From RBC074 sp964470555 (lineage in GTDB: Bacteria; Acidobacteriota; Blastocatellia; RBC074): a stretch of DNA of 64,000 bases. Numbering within the stretch: position 1 is the first letter of the stretch; every line of letters begins with the position of its first letter. This document shows, one piece after another, positions 17,356 through 26,968 of this stretch. The notes under the pieces are model-generated. The model saw nothing but the letters and a program-made list of their open reading frames with translations. It was not told the DNA's origin and made no database searches. Both the position numbers and the translations under genes were made by a program. The DNA lies in contig CAYYDG010000030.1 of NCBI GenBank assembly GCA_964470555.1, forward strand, positions 1 through 64,000, given 5' to 3'.

Positions 17356-17988
17356 ATGAGTACACCAAAAGCAAAGCTGGTCAGCCATTTCTCGGAAGAA
17401 GAATATCTGGCGATGGAACGTGCTTCGGATGAGAAGCACGAATATCTTGACGGCCATACTTATGCGATGGCGGGCGAAATGCCTGCTCACGGTAAGATCA
17501 GTGTCAATCTGGTTGGGGAGTTGTTTGCACAGTTGAAAGGCTCGCAATGTGAATTGTTCACCAAAGACACGAAAGTCCGCACTGGCCCTGACCCGAATCC
17601 AGGCTGGCCGCCGAAAGGATTGTTTTCCTATCCAGACGTGGTGATCGTTTGTGGCGAAGCAAAGTACCACGATCCATACCGCGATGTGCTGCTCAATCCC
17701 AAAGTCATCATTGAAGTTTTGTCCGAAGGAACCGCCGGGTTCGATTACAGCGAAAAGTTTCGCCGCTACCGCGAATGGCTGCCTTCGCTGGAAGAGTACA
17801 TTCTGGTTTCGTCCCTGGAAGTGATGGTCGAACATTTCCGCAAACAGCCGAGCGGAGATTGGTTGTTGACGACCATCAGGAATTTGAATGCTCTGCTCAG
17901 GCTGGAATCGGTCGGTTGCGAAGTGCGGTTGAGCGACGTTTATGCGCGTGTCAATTTCGAGTCAGACGATCCTGAATTGGCCGAATGA
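17356..17988 (+). CDS. Uma2-family (DUF820) putative endonuclease
   Basis: A 210-residue Uma2 protein with AAGGAGG at 17340-17346 as ribosome binding site. Visible motifs are the N-terminal EEEYLAMERASDEKHEYLDGH, SYPDVVIVCGE with the catalytic Asp, KVIIEVLSEGT, and the KFRRYREW lysine helix. It differs considerably from the copies at 2775-3386 and 54195-54923, so these are not recent duplicates. The family belongs to the restriction-endonuclease-like fold; substrate unknown. Confidence 0.88.
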   Translation: MSTPKAKLVSHFSEEEYLAMERASDEKHEYLDGHTYAMAGEMPAHGKISVNLVGELFAQLKGSQCELFTKDTKVRTGPDPNPGWPPKGLFSYPDVVIVCGEAKYHDPYRDVLLNPKVIIEVLSEGTAGFDYSEKFRRYREWLPSLEEYILVSSLEVMVEHFRKQPSGDWLLTTIRNLNALLRLESVGCEVRLSDVYARVNFESDDPELAE

Positions 17989-18355
17989 CCCGGCTGCTTG
18001 CCTCTCAATTCAGTCTTTCCATTTTTTCGGAATCATCTTTGCGATTTCAGGATTTGGCATTCCTTCAATCAATGATATGCCAATTCAGTCCAAGCATTAA
18101 TGACCGCCAGCCAAACAGTTAGCCGGAAATTTGCATTTAATTCACAATTGGAATATCAATTGCCTCGCTTTAGCTGCGTATACTTACGCAATCATCAAAA
18201 ATTCAGATAAATTCAGGTATTGGTTTTCGGACTCTCGTTTGGAAGTTAATGTCAGCGGCAAACTAGATTTTTGTCCGGCTGTTTCCATACTCGTAGTTTG
18301 CGAGACACCCTAACGCAAGCAATTCTGCGTGCGAAACTTTTCAGGAGAAATTTCA
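17989..18355. other. 367-bp intergenic region upstream of the TonB receptor
   Basis: A+T-richer non-coding stretch with no gene. The last bases carry AGGAG at 18343-18347 as the receptor ribosome binding site. Near 18142-18160 CAATTG occurs twice around GAATAT, a small inverted motif that might bind a regulator. No sigma-70 promoter with acceptable spacing could be fixed. Confidence 0.5.
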
Positions 18356-21300
18356 ATGAGACATCAGAACTATTTTGTTCGTGCATTGCTCGGCGTGATG
18401 TTGCCAATCTTGTTGGCAGCCACGATTTTGGCACAGGGCACGACTTCTCGCGTGACCGGTACGGTGACGGATCAAAGCGGCGCGGCAGTTACAGGCGCGA
18501 CTGTCACCTTGACTAATACTGCGACGACAGCCACGTTTACGACGACCACCTCCACCAGCGGCGTTTATGTTTTTGAATCGGTTCAAGTCGGGGCATACAC
18601 CGTTGCTGTGACAAAGGACGGTTTCAAGAAATTCACGTCTTCCGGTAACGATGTCAGTCTGGGACGCCCGACGACCGTTGACGTGCAGTTGGAAATCGGC
18701 GCGGTCAACGATGTGGTGCAGGTCGAAGCTTCGGCGGAACTGGTGCAAACCAGCAGTTCGGGGAATTTCGGCAACACCGTCGAACAGCGTGCGCTGGAAG
18801 CTTTGCCGATTGTCGGCACCCGCGGACGCAATCCGCTGACCTTCATCAACTTTCAGCCCGGCGTTTCGGTTGGAGCTAACACGGGCGGCGGCGTTCACGT
18901 TCACGGTTCGCGCGACCGTGCATTCAACTTCACGCTCGACGGCATTGACATCAACGAATCCAGCGCGGGCGGATCGAACTTCACTCCGTTGCGTCCGAAC
19001 CCGGACAGCTTGCAGGAATTCCAGATCATCACCGGTAACTTCACCGCCGAAAACGGACGCAGCAGCGGCGCGCAGGTGTCGCTGACCACGCGCTCCGGCA
19101 CCAATGAATGGCACGGCGGATTGTTTGAGTTCTATCAAACGCCGCGTTTTCTGGCCAACAACTACAACAATAACGTCAACGGTATTCGGCGCGGCCAGTT
19201 CGTGCAGCATATTTTCGGCGGCAGCATAGGAGGTCCCGTTTACCTGCCGAAATTCGGCGAAGGCGGCAACCCGGTTTACAGCGGCAAAAACAAGACTTTT
19301 TTCTTTGCCAATCTGCAAATGCTTCGAACTTACGAAGGCATTGGCGTGACGCGCACGGTTTACACTCAATCGGCGCGGCAAGGCCTTTTCCGTTACGTGA
19401 TGGGCGGGCAGAACACACCAGCGGGAACGACTACCCCTTCAGTGAATGCTGATGGATCGGTTGCCGCCGGACGCAACATTGGCACGTACAATATCGGCCA
19501 GCGCGATCCACTGTGCGCGACCTCACCGTCAACTTGCGGGCTTGATCCGACCACGACGGGGCTGATCAACTCCATGCCGTTGCCGAATAACTTTTTCGTC
19601 GGCGACGGGTTGAACACGGCGGGATATAGCTGGGTCGCTCCGCAGCGCGAAAAGCAGTACGATTTCGCCACCAAGGTTGACCACATCATCAACGAACGCC
19701 AATCAATTTATGTGCGTTATGCGCAAGGCGAACAGAACACCATCGGCGACAACGTCAATGGCGGCTTGCAAGTGTTCCCAAACACCCCAACGCTGGTGGA
19801 TACGTTCCGCGATCCCAAGAATCTGGCAATCAATCACCGCTGGTCGCCGACCAATCGGATGACCAACGAATTCGTCTTCGGGTTCAACCGTTTCGCGTTC
19901 AGTTTCGACAACGGCGACAGCGCCTTTGAAACTCGCCCGGCTTTTACGTTCAACCTGATTGCCAATCCGTTCAGCAATAACGGCCCTGTTTACAATGCGC
20001 GCAAATTGCGAACGACTCAAGTGGTGGATAATTTCAGCGTGATTGCCAATTCCCACACCTTGAAATTCGGCACGAACTTGCGTTTCCAAGCACACATTGA
20101 CGACCGTAGTGGGGTGGCAGGTGCGGCGACGGCGGTTGCTGTCAATCTGAGTCGGGCGGTCAACATCGTGGACATCAATCAGTTCGGTTTGAACACGCTG
20201 ACGGGGATCAACGTCGCCAACGACCGCGTTCGATTGGAAAACATGATCAACGACTTTCTGGGGCGCGTCGGCAGCCTCAGCCAGGCCTTCGTCCAACAGG
20301 GCAATCAGTATGGCCCTCCGGGAACGCGATTCCTGTTTACGGCGAATTACCCTGAATACGATTTTTACGGCCAGGACACCTGGAAATTGCGCCCCAATCT
20401 GACGATTGATTACGGTATGCGCTGGGAAGTGAAACTCAGCCCACGCGCAAGCGACGGTGGCATAGTTTTACGTCCCAACACGCCGGTTCGCGTCGGCGAA
20501 GCCGGACGCAACGATCTGCGCTGGGTCGAAGGCGAATTGTTCGATTCCGATTACAACAATTTTGCGCCGACCATTGGCATGGCCTGGGATCCATTCAAAT
20601 CCGGCAAAACCAGCATTCGCGCCAACTATCGTCTGGCTTACGACCGCATGAACACTTTCGTGTTGTCATCGGCCATTTATCAGAGCGCGCCTGGCGCGAC
20701 GTTGGCGGTCATCAACCAGGCGTTTGGCCAGGGCGGCGGACGTTTGCGGCAAGGCCTTCCGACGCTGGCTCCGCCTGCCGGCATCACGCCGGACACTTTG
20801 CGTATGCCCGCGGCTTACGGCGTCGGCGCAATCACAGTGGTTGATCCAGACCTGCGTTCGCCGAAAACGAATCAATGGGGTTTGAGCATTCAGCGCGACA
20901 TCGGATTCAACTCTGTGGTCGAAGTCAGTTACATCGGTCGGCGCGGCGTTGGTCTGTACGGCGGTTACAACGCGAACGACGCGAACATCTTCGCCCGCGA
21001 TTCGCGCTTCAACCAGACTTTCCTGGATGCTTTCAAGGAAGTGAAAGGGAATCTGCCCGCCACCGGTTCGGCGTTGCCTGCCGGATATTCAAACGCCCTG
21101 TTGAACGCGCTGATGCAGCCGCACTCGAATCGTCTGGCCAACGAAAGCGGCACGCAAGCCTTTGCCCGATTGTTTGAATCCCAGATTCGATTGAACTCCG
21201 TAGGCGCTGTGGCGTCAACGTTGGCGTCGCGTATTCAAAACAATGCGCCGATTCACGTGACTGCCGGATTTGCGCCGACTTTCTTCCGCGCTTATCCGCA

Positions 21301-22147
21301 ATTCGCCACGATGAACGTGCTGGACAGCAACGACATTTCGACCTACCACGCTTTTGAAGCGCAGATCAAACGTCGTTTCCGTTCGGGCATCGGTATGCAA
21401 GTCAGCTACACCTGGTCGAAATCGCTTGATACACGTTCGTTCGATCCGGCATTCACGACGGTGGCCACGGGCAACGCTCAATCCGCATCAAGCACGCCGT
21501 TCAACCTGAACAACCGCCTGTTGAATTACGCGCCTTCGGATTTCGACCGCCGCCATTCGTTGCAGGCGAATTTCGTTTACGAACTTCCGTTCGGCAAAGG
21601 CAAGGCCTTGTTCGGCAACGCCAACGGAGTTCTGGATCGGATCATCGGCGGGTGGGACATCAGTGGCGTATACGCGCTGCAATCCGGTCGCCCGTTCACT
21701 GTGTTTTCAGGATCGAACACCTTCGGTTCATCCAATCAAACGCCTGCCAGTTGCAACGGCTGCCAGAAAGGATTGGGCGAAGCGTTTTTCGATCCCAGCG
21801 GCGGAACGACGTTCTTCTTCGATGCGGCCACGCGCGGCACGACGTTCAACACCGCGAACAACACGCGCGGAATTTTCTTCGTGCCGGATCCGGGGACACT
21901 CGGCAACACGGGGCGAAATTTCTTCAACGGCCCGCGTTCTTATGATTTGGATATGTCATTTGCCAAGCGCACGCGGATTTTTGAAAACCACACGCTGACG
22001 TTTCGCGCGGATTTACAGAACATCACGAACACTCCAGTGCTTGGGTTCCCGACGACCACGATCACCGATGCCACATTCGGGCGCATTCGTACTGGCGTGC
22101 AAAACTCAGCGCGACGCGTGCAATTCGCTCTGAAGTACAACTTCTAA
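18356..22147 (+). CDS. TonB-dependent receptor with N-terminal carboxypeptidase-regulatory domain (Oar-like)
   Basis: The start at ATG 18356 follows an AGGAG site; 1263 residues with a signal peptide ending near ILAQG. Residues about 30-120 form a carboxypeptidase-regulatory-like beta-sandwich (VTGTVTDQSGAAVTGATVTL, GVYVFESVQVGAYTVAVTKDGF). A plug-like region follows (GVHVHGSRDRAFNFTLDGIDINE) and a long outer-membrane barrel ends in RVQFALKYNF with terminal Phe. This Oar-like architecture is massively expanded in Acidobacteria, and many members are thought to import polysaccharide or peptide fragments or to act in adhesion. Substrate unknown. It has its own terminator and appears monocistronic. 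Confidence 0.93.
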   Translation: MRHQNYFVRALLGVMLPILLAATILAQGTTSRVTGTVTDQSGAAVTGATVTLTNTATTATFTTTTSTSGVYVFESVQVGAYTVAVTKDGFKKFTSSGNDVSLGRPTTVDVQLEIGAVNDVVQVEASAELVQTSSSGNFGNTVEQRALEALPIVGTRGRNPLTFINFQPGVSVGANTGGGVHVHGSRDRAFNFTLDGIDINESSAGGSNFTPLRPNPDSLQEFQIITGNFTAENGRSSGAQVSLTTRSGTNEWHGGLFEFYQTPRFLANNYNNNVNGIRRGQFVQHIFGGSIGGPVYLPKFGEGGNPVYSGKNKTFFFANLQMLRTYEGIGVTRTVYTQSARQGLFRYVMGGQNTPAGTTTPSVNADGSVAAGRNIGTYNIGQRDPLCATSPSTCGLDPTTTGLINSMPLPNNFFVGDGLNTAGYSWVAPQREKQYDFATKVDHIINERQSIYVRYAQGEQNTIGDNVNGGLQVFPNTPTLVDTFRDPKNLAINHRWSPTNRMTNEFVFGFNRFAFSFDNGDSAFETRPAFTFNLIANPFSNNGPVYNARKLRTTQVVDNFSVIANSHTLKFGTNLRFQAHIDDRSGVAGAATAVAVNLSRAVNIVDINQFGLNTLTGINVANDRVRLENMINDFLGRVGSLSQAFVQQGNQYGPPGTRFLFTANYPEYDFYGQDTWKLRPNLTIDYGMRWEVKLSPRASDGGIVLRPNTPVRVGEAGRNDLRWVEGELFDSDYNNFAPTIGMAWDPFKSGKTSIRANYRLAYDRMNTFVLSSAIYQSAPGATLAVINQAFGQGGGRLRQGLPTLAPPAGITPDTLRMPAAYGVGAITVVDPDLRSPKTNQWGLSIQRDIGFNSVVEVSYIGRRGVGLYGGYNANDANIFARDSRFNQTFLDAFKEVKGNLPATGSALPAGYSNALLNALMQPHSNRLANESGTQAFARLFESQIRLNSVGAVASTLASRIQNNAPIHVTAGFAPTFFRAYPQFATMNVLDSNDISTYHAFEAQIKRRFRSGIGMQVSYTWSKSLDTRSFDPAFTTVATGNAQSASSTPFNLNNRLLNYAPSDFDRRHSLQANFVYELPFGKGKALFGNANGVLDRIIGGWDISGVYALQSGRPFTVFSGSNTFGSSNQTPASCNGCQKGLGEAFFDPSGGTTFFFDAATRGTTFNTANNTRGIFFVPDPGTLGNTGRNFFNGPRSYDLDMSFAKRTRIFENHTLTFRADLQNITNTPVLGFPTTTITDATFGRIRTGVQNSARRVQFALKYNF

Positions 22148-22170
22148 AAAGACAGTTTTTCTTGAGCGTG

Positions 22171-22215
22171 AACAGGGTGAGTCTGTCAAATCGGCAGGCT
22201 CACCCTGTTTCTTTT
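22171..22215 (+). terminator. rho-independent terminator of the TonB receptor gene
   Basis: AACAGGGTGAG (22171-22181) pairs perfectly with CTCACCCTGTT (22199-22209) around a 17-nt loop, followed by TCTTTT. It begins 24 bp after the receptor stop codon. Confidence 0.85.
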
Positions 22216-22253
22216 CCCGACCAGAATCTATTCATGATCAACCGAAGAGTCTG

Positions 22254-22332
22254 ACAAGCTGCCAACTTGTCTTGGTCATGGGTAATAAAGCATCGAGCTG
22301 CCAAATGAGCCGCCGACAAGCTGGCAGCTTGT
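22254..22332. repeat. pair of ACAAGCTG-type palindromes
   Basis: ACAAGCTGGCAGCTTGT at 22316-22332 is a perfect 8-bp-arm palindrome around one base. A diverged version, ACAAGCTGCCAACTTGT, is at 22254-22270. These look like REP-style intergenic palindromes inside the 469-bp gap (22148-22616) between receptor and SPOR gene. The hairpin at 57938-57962 uses related GCTGCCAGGC arms. Confidence 0.6.
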
Positions 22333-22454
22333 AGGACTTTTTTTCAGCCAGCCGGAGCTTTCAGTTTGAACCTGTGATTTTCACTACCGAAGACCTGGCG
22401 AAGTTGATGTGCCCGGCAGGTGAAAATACTTGAACCGCAACCTTGTCTCTGGCG

Positions 22455-22484
22455 TTGAGATGCCGTCGAGTGTTCTGGTATATT
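22455..22484 (+). promoter_or_regulatory. candidate sigma-70 promoter of the SPOR gene
   Basis: TTGAGA at 22455-22460 and TATATT at 22479-22484 are separated by 18 bp, about 130 bp upstream of the SPOR protein start. Pattern match only. Confidence 0.45.
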
Positions 22485-22616
22485 CCCCCCGCCGATGATC
22501 GTATCCCCGCATCCCAGACTTTATCGGCCACCAAATTCAAGATCGAAATTTAGAACTTCCATCGTTGCCCAAAACGAAGTAGAGGGCTACCTCACTATTT
22601 ATCAAGGTAGGGCAAA

Positions 22617-24422
22617 GTGAAATACGCGAAAGTAAAACAGGGAAAGGTGCCGCCCGTTTGCTTGGCGCTGATGGTGTTTAGTTTCTGGTTGATGCCGTGC
22701 GTGACGCAGGCTTATGCCGGAGACTATGCCGTGCAAATCGCCGCTGTGCGGTCGCAGCAATGTGCTGATGAATTGCGATTGGGATTGCACGCCAGAGGGT
22801 TGGACGCTTATTGGGTCAGAATCGTGCTGCCGCAACACGGCGTGTTTTACCGTGTGCGGCTGGGAAAATTCCCATCTCTCGAAACGGCTTATTCCTATGC
22901 CGAAAGTTTGCTGGATTCGGGAATGTTGGAATCTTATGCCATCACGACCTATGAAAAACCGAACAGCGTTCCGTTCAAAGACACCGTTCAAGCTTCCATG
23001 GAAGTGCAGGAATACGTCCAGCAACGTCCGACATCCCGTGAAACCAATGAATTGTTAGCCGCCATCGGCGCTCGCCAATGGTGGTTGCCCGGCAGGCAAA
23101 GTTTGTTTGCCACCACGCCGAAATTGCCGCCCGCAAATGCAGGCATGACTTCGCGCGAAGTGCTGGTGTATGCGCTCAGCCGTCACGAATGGCGATTGAG
23201 TCTGGATATGAGCGTGCTGTTCGTTCGCGCGCCAGTGGTGGCTTCCAGCACGGACATCATCGTCAATGCAACTCCACCACGCGCTGAAGCCGCCTCTTCG
23301 TCGAAAGCGATTGCTTCTCCGCCAATCAACGAAACTGCTGTCAACACCAACCAAGCAGTAACGGTTCCGGGAACGAAGGCTGAACTCATCAACGCCGCGC
23401 CTGCCGGCGTGAAGGCAACGTCGGAACGAACGTTTACGCCTGCGAATTCGCCACTGACTCCGCCGCCGCCTCCGTCCGCTTCTCCGTCATCCATTGCGGC
23501 GTTTCCGAATGCGGCTCCGGCCACGAACAACGCCTTTGGCGATTCGCGTTCGGCCTTGCCTGGAACCACTCGTGGAACTGCGCCCAACGCGGCCAGACCG
23601 ACCAGTTATGGCCGATTCAATCCGCCACGATTGCAAGCTTCGGCGGAAATGCGAAACGGCCAATTGGTGATGCGCATTCGCAATCTGGATGCAGACCGAC
23701 CTTTTACCGGAACGGCCAAAGTGACCATCAGCGATGATCGCAAGAGCAACGACCTGGCTCCGATGAAATTTGACGTGAACCCGGAAGACGAAATTCTGGT
23801 TCCGATCAATGAAACGGTCGCCGATGGAAACGACTGGATGCTGATGGTGTACGACGAACGAGGCGCGTTGCGCATGATTCGCGGCCAGACGATTGGCGCA
23901 AAACCCGTGCCTGCCACGCAACAAGCGCAAACGAATTCGCAATCATCCGGTCAGTCTGAAATCAGCACGCCGTCTTATGTGACAGGGGTTTTTGACGCGA
24001 CCAACGCCGCAGGACAAATACCTCCTGTCGGAAGCGTTCCGGGCGTCAATCAATCCGGCTCAACCAATTTGAACGGCGTCGGATCAATCGAAGGTGGACA
24101 AAATAATCCACAGCCGGTGGCTGATCCGACGGCTCCTATGCAACTGACGATAACCCCGCGTTTGATTGCCGTGACGACCGAAAACGTCACGCTGGAATTT
24201 GAAATCTCTTCGCCGCAACCGCTGCAATACATTTCGCTGAGTTTGTCGGCGGGCGAACACCGCGACACGCGACAGGCGTTGATGTCCACCACGCGCGGTC
24301 GAGTTCCATTCCTGATTCCCGCCACGCAAGCTCAAGGAGTGTTTTTGTATGAAGTCAAAGACGAATCCGGGCGTGTGCTGGCCGGTGGCACAGGCGATTT
24401 TCGGCAATTGGTGGGCAGATAA
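22617..24422 (+). CDS. exported SPOR-domain protein
   Basis: A 601-residue protein with signal peptide (cleavage near TQAYAG, about residue 34). A SPOR-like domain follows (about 37-105: YAVQIAAVRSQQCADEL, GVFYRVRLGKFPSLETAYSYAESL); SPOR domains bind denuded glycan strands of peptidoglycan. The middle is a long Pro/Ala/Ser-rich low-complexity region. The C-terminal half has two beta-rich blocks (LVMRIRNLDADRPFTGTAKVTISD, and LIAVTTENVTLEFEISS...GRVPFLIPA) that look like immunoglobulin-type folds. Unusually the SPOR domain is N-terminal. The start is GTG at 22617, preceded by AAGGTAGGG. Confidence 0.75.
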   Translation: MKYAKVKQGKVPPVCLALMVFSFWLMPCVTQAYAGDYAVQIAAVRSQQCADELRLGLHARGLDAYWVRIVLPQHGVFYRVRLGKFPSLETAYSYAESLLDSGMLESYAITTYEKPNSVPFKDTVQASMEVQEYVQQRPTSRETNELLAAIGARQWWLPGRQSLFATTPKLPPANAGMTSREVLVYALSRHEWRLSLDMSVLFVRAPVVASSTDIIVNATPPRAEAASSSKAIASPPINETAVNTNQAVTVPGTKAELINAAPAGVKATSERTFTPANSPLTPPPPPSASPSSIAAFPNAAPATNNAFGDSRSALPGTTRGTAPNAARPTSYGRFNPPRLQASAEMRNGQLVMRIRNLDADRPFTGTAKVTISDDRKSNDLAPMKFDVNPEDEILVPINETVADGNDWMLMVYDERGALRMIRGQTIGAKPVPATQQAQTNSQSSGQSEISTPSYVTGVFDATNAAGQIPPVGSVPGVNQSGSTNLNGVGSIEGGQNNPQPVADPTAPMQLTITPRLIAVTTENVTLEFEISSPQPLQYISLSLSAGEHRDTRQALMSTTRGRVPFLIPATQAQGVFLYEVKDESGRVLAGGTGDFRQLVGR

Positions 24423-24437
24423 ACCCCAGCCCAGAAA

Positions 24438-24483
24438 ACAAATCGAGCCTTGTTGACCCCAATCAGCAAGGCTCGATTTGTTT
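24438..24483. terminator. bidirectional terminator between convergent genes
   Basis: A perfect 16-bp stem (24438-24453 with 24468-24483, core AATCGAGCCTTG) and a 14-nt loop lie between the stops of the SPOR gene (24422) and the DUF4139 gene (24491). T-rich sequence follows on both strands. Confidence 0.88.
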
Positions 24484-24490
24484 TATAGCT

Positions 24491-26809
24491 TTAGTTGAGT
24501 TTGTGTTCCATCGTCAGTCGCAGAATCCGATCATCCAATTGTTTTTGAAGTGAGCTTCGTTCGGCGAACAGCTTCTTTTCCTCCGCTCGCAATCGTTCAA
24601 GCTGGTCTTCGCCCTGCGCGATTTTGCCGACGTAACGTTGCACCAGTTGTTTTTCCTCTTCGCTTTTGCCCATCGCTTTCAGGTTTTCGCGCATGCGATC
24701 CTGATCGCGCGTGATGCCTGTGATTTCCAATTGTTTTTCCGACGCCTGGCGATTCAGCGCCGAAATCTGCATTTTCAACTCGACCACACTTTCCAGCGCC
24801 TGCTTCATTTGGGAGGTGAGGTAATTCGCCTTGACGTAAATTTCAATGTCATTGGTCGTCACGCTCGAAATGGCGAAGGTCGTTGTTTCCGGCAACTCTT
24901 CGGTCACGCTCAATTGCGTCGAAGTGTTTGGCGGAACAGTGACTTTGAAGCGATAAAAATGGTCGGTCGTTTCCGCCGGTTTGACGGTTTTGACCAATTG
25001 CCACTTGGAGTTTTTGTCATAGGCATGTTCGACGTAAACCGTTTTAGCTCGGTCGGTCAGATTGGTCAACGTGTAGGTCGTCGCCTTGGATTGTTTGTAA
25101 TGCACGCGCATTTCGCCGTTGATGAATTGCGTCATTGTCGCGCGTTCGTTGGCTTCGTCTTGTTTGACGCTGACGCGGCAACCCAGATCAACGGCGTAAG
25201 TGATGAACCGTTTCTCGTTCGGTTTGATGCGCGCGGTCAGCGCTTCTCCGGCGTAAGTGTTGTTTTCGATGATCGTCACCGGGCCGCTTTCCAGCGTCAA
25301 GCCGGTGTTGTTGGTCAGATACAACGCGCTCATCGGATTGGTTTCGCGTGTCGCGCGGTTGTACAGCGAGACGGTTTCGCCTTCGATGGAATTTTGCAAA
25401 ATCGGAATCAACGCCGAACTGTTGCGTTTGATCGTCACCGGATGCGCGATGCGATATTCAAACAACTCGCCGATGTCCTGCGTTTCCACGTCGGCTTCGA
25501 CGCCGGAATCTCTGTCTCGCATTGCGCTGCTGTAAGAGATGGTGGACGACTCTGTATCCACTCTTTCCGCCGAAGCATTGACGGTCACAGTTTCCGAAAT
25601 CGTTCCGACTTCCATTGAAACATTGTTTTGTCTGAGAGCGCCGGAAGCCAGGAATACGTTGTTGACCTCGACGCTTTTGAATCCGCTGCTGTTCACTCTG
25701 ATCTTGTAACTGCCGGGAGCCAGTCCGCGCAGCTTGTATCTGCCCGCATAATCAGTGGTGGCGGTGATTACCGCGCCGCTATTTTGTTGGATGACTCGTA
25801 CAGTTGCATTGGGAATGGCCGAGCCGCTTGCATCCCTGACCATTCCTTCCAGAGTTCCTCCGCCCGCGACCAAAGCCAGTCTGCCATTGATCGGCGCTTC
25901 GGCGACTTGCGGCGCAATGGAAAGATCGTCTGGAATTTCCACGACCGGGCGTTGTTTGTAACGCGGTTGCTGCAAATCCTGAATGAACGACACCGGAGCG
26001 CCAGCCACCAATGACAAAGTGACGTTTGTCCAATCTTCATCCTGCACGTTGTCCACCAAAGCCCAACCTTGCAAAAACGGTTTGGCTTTGGCGTCCAGCA
26101 CTATGCGATAGGTCGTTTTCCAGACCGGCGCTTCGACCACGTAACTGACAAACAAATCGCGTTCGCCTTGTCCCGCGGCTGTTATCGTCAGCTTGCGCAG
26201 ATTTTTGTGAATGGTGGATTGCAGTATGGAAAGGTATTGCTCCAAATCTTCGCGGACTTTTTGGTCGAGCAACTTGATGCCGCGAATCTGATCCAGCGCA
26301 ATGCTGCGAAGTTCGCCGCCTTCGCTGACCAACACCAGTTCCTGCACGTCGGATCGTTCCATCGCCTGATACCGCAGACGTTTTTCGATGCCAACCACAG
26401 TTCCGATCATAGGCGTTGCGCCGGTTCGCACTTCTACGCGAGCGCCTTTCAACTGCCCCAACAGCGAAGTCAGGCCGACGGCGTTACTGGCATCCAATCG
26501 TATGCCGAATTCTTCAATGCGTTTATCGAATGGTTTGGTTGAATCGAAGGTGACCGAAGAAATCTTGCCCTTATTCAGATCAAGCACGACCAGCGATTTC
26601 AGCACGTCGTTCATTTGCGAAGCGTCGAAGAGAAATGTGACTTGTTGATCGCCATTGACCTTGCCTTGCCGCTCGAAATACCCGACGCCGTGTTTGTAAA
26701 GCGTCACTCGTTTGAGCGACGGCGGATTGTTTTCAGTTTGCGCCAGCGCGGCTGCGGTTGCTGATGCGAGAAGGCACACTACGAAAAAGAACCGGAAGCG
26801 TTTGTTCAT
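24491..26809 (-). CDS. exported DUF4139 protein with inserted carboxypeptidase-regulatory domain
   Basis: Start at ATG 26809, preceded by CAGGAGGATTT; 772 residues with signal peptide (about 1-23). The N-terminal region (RVTLYKHGVGYFERQGKV...QMNDVLKSLVVLD) and the middle (YVVEAPVWKTTYRIVLD) belong to DUF4139-type proteins, and the C-terminus ends with a coiled coil (about 690-765). Between residues about 312 and 435 a carboxypeptidase-regulatory-like domain is inserted (LEGMVRDASGSAIPNATVRV, RYKLRGLAPGSYKIRVNSSGF, then SETVTVNASAERVDTESS), the module found at the N-terminus of Oar-like TonB receptors such as 18356-22147. Function unknown; probably envelope surface or periplasm. Confidence 0.82.
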   Translation of the reverse strand: MNKRFRFFFVVCLLASATAAALAQTENNPPSLKRVTLYKHGVGYFERQGKVNGDQQVTFLFDASQMNDVLKSLVVLDLNKGKISSVTFDSTKPFDKRIEEFGIRLDASNAVGLTSLLGQLKGARVEVRTGATPMIGTVVGIEKRLRYQAMERSDVQELVLVSEGGELRSIALDQIRGIKLLDQKVREDLEQYLSILQSTIHKNLRKLTITAAGQGERDLFVSYVVEAPVWKTTYRIVLDAKAKPFLQGWALVDNVQDEDWTNVTLSLVAGAPVSFIQDLQQPRYKQRPVVEIPDDLSIAPQVAEAPINGRLALVAGGGTLEGMVRDASGSAIPNATVRVIQQNSGAVITATTDYAGRYKLRGLAPGSYKIRVNSSGFKSVEVNNVFLASGALRQNNVSMEVGTISETVTVNASAERVDTESSTISYSSAMRDRDSGVEADVETQDIGELFEYRIAHPVTIKRNSSALIPILQNSIEGETVSLYNRATRETNPMSALYLTNNTGLTLESGPVTIIENNTYAGEALTARIKPNEKRFITYAVDLGCRVSVKQDEANERATMTQFINGEMRVHYKQSKATTYTLTNLTDRAKTVYVEHAYDKNSKWQLVKTVKPAETTDHFYRFKVTVPPNTSTQLSVTEELPETTTFAISSVTTNDIEIYVKANYLTSQMKQALESVVELKMQISALNRQASEKQLEITGITRDQDRMRENLKAMGKSEEEKQLVQRYVGKIAQGEDQLERLRAEEKKLFAERSSLQKQLDDRILRLTMEHKLN

Positions 26810-26968
26810 AAATCCTCCTGAACCGATTGGGTTGAGTTGTAATTTTGATCTGGCCTGCAAGGGCAAAAATGAATTTGAAGTCTGCTCATCCTCAGCGATG
26901 GCTGAACGCTTTCGGATGAGCAGACTTGCATTGGGGGAGAGGGGGAACAGACGCAAAACAAAAAAGAA

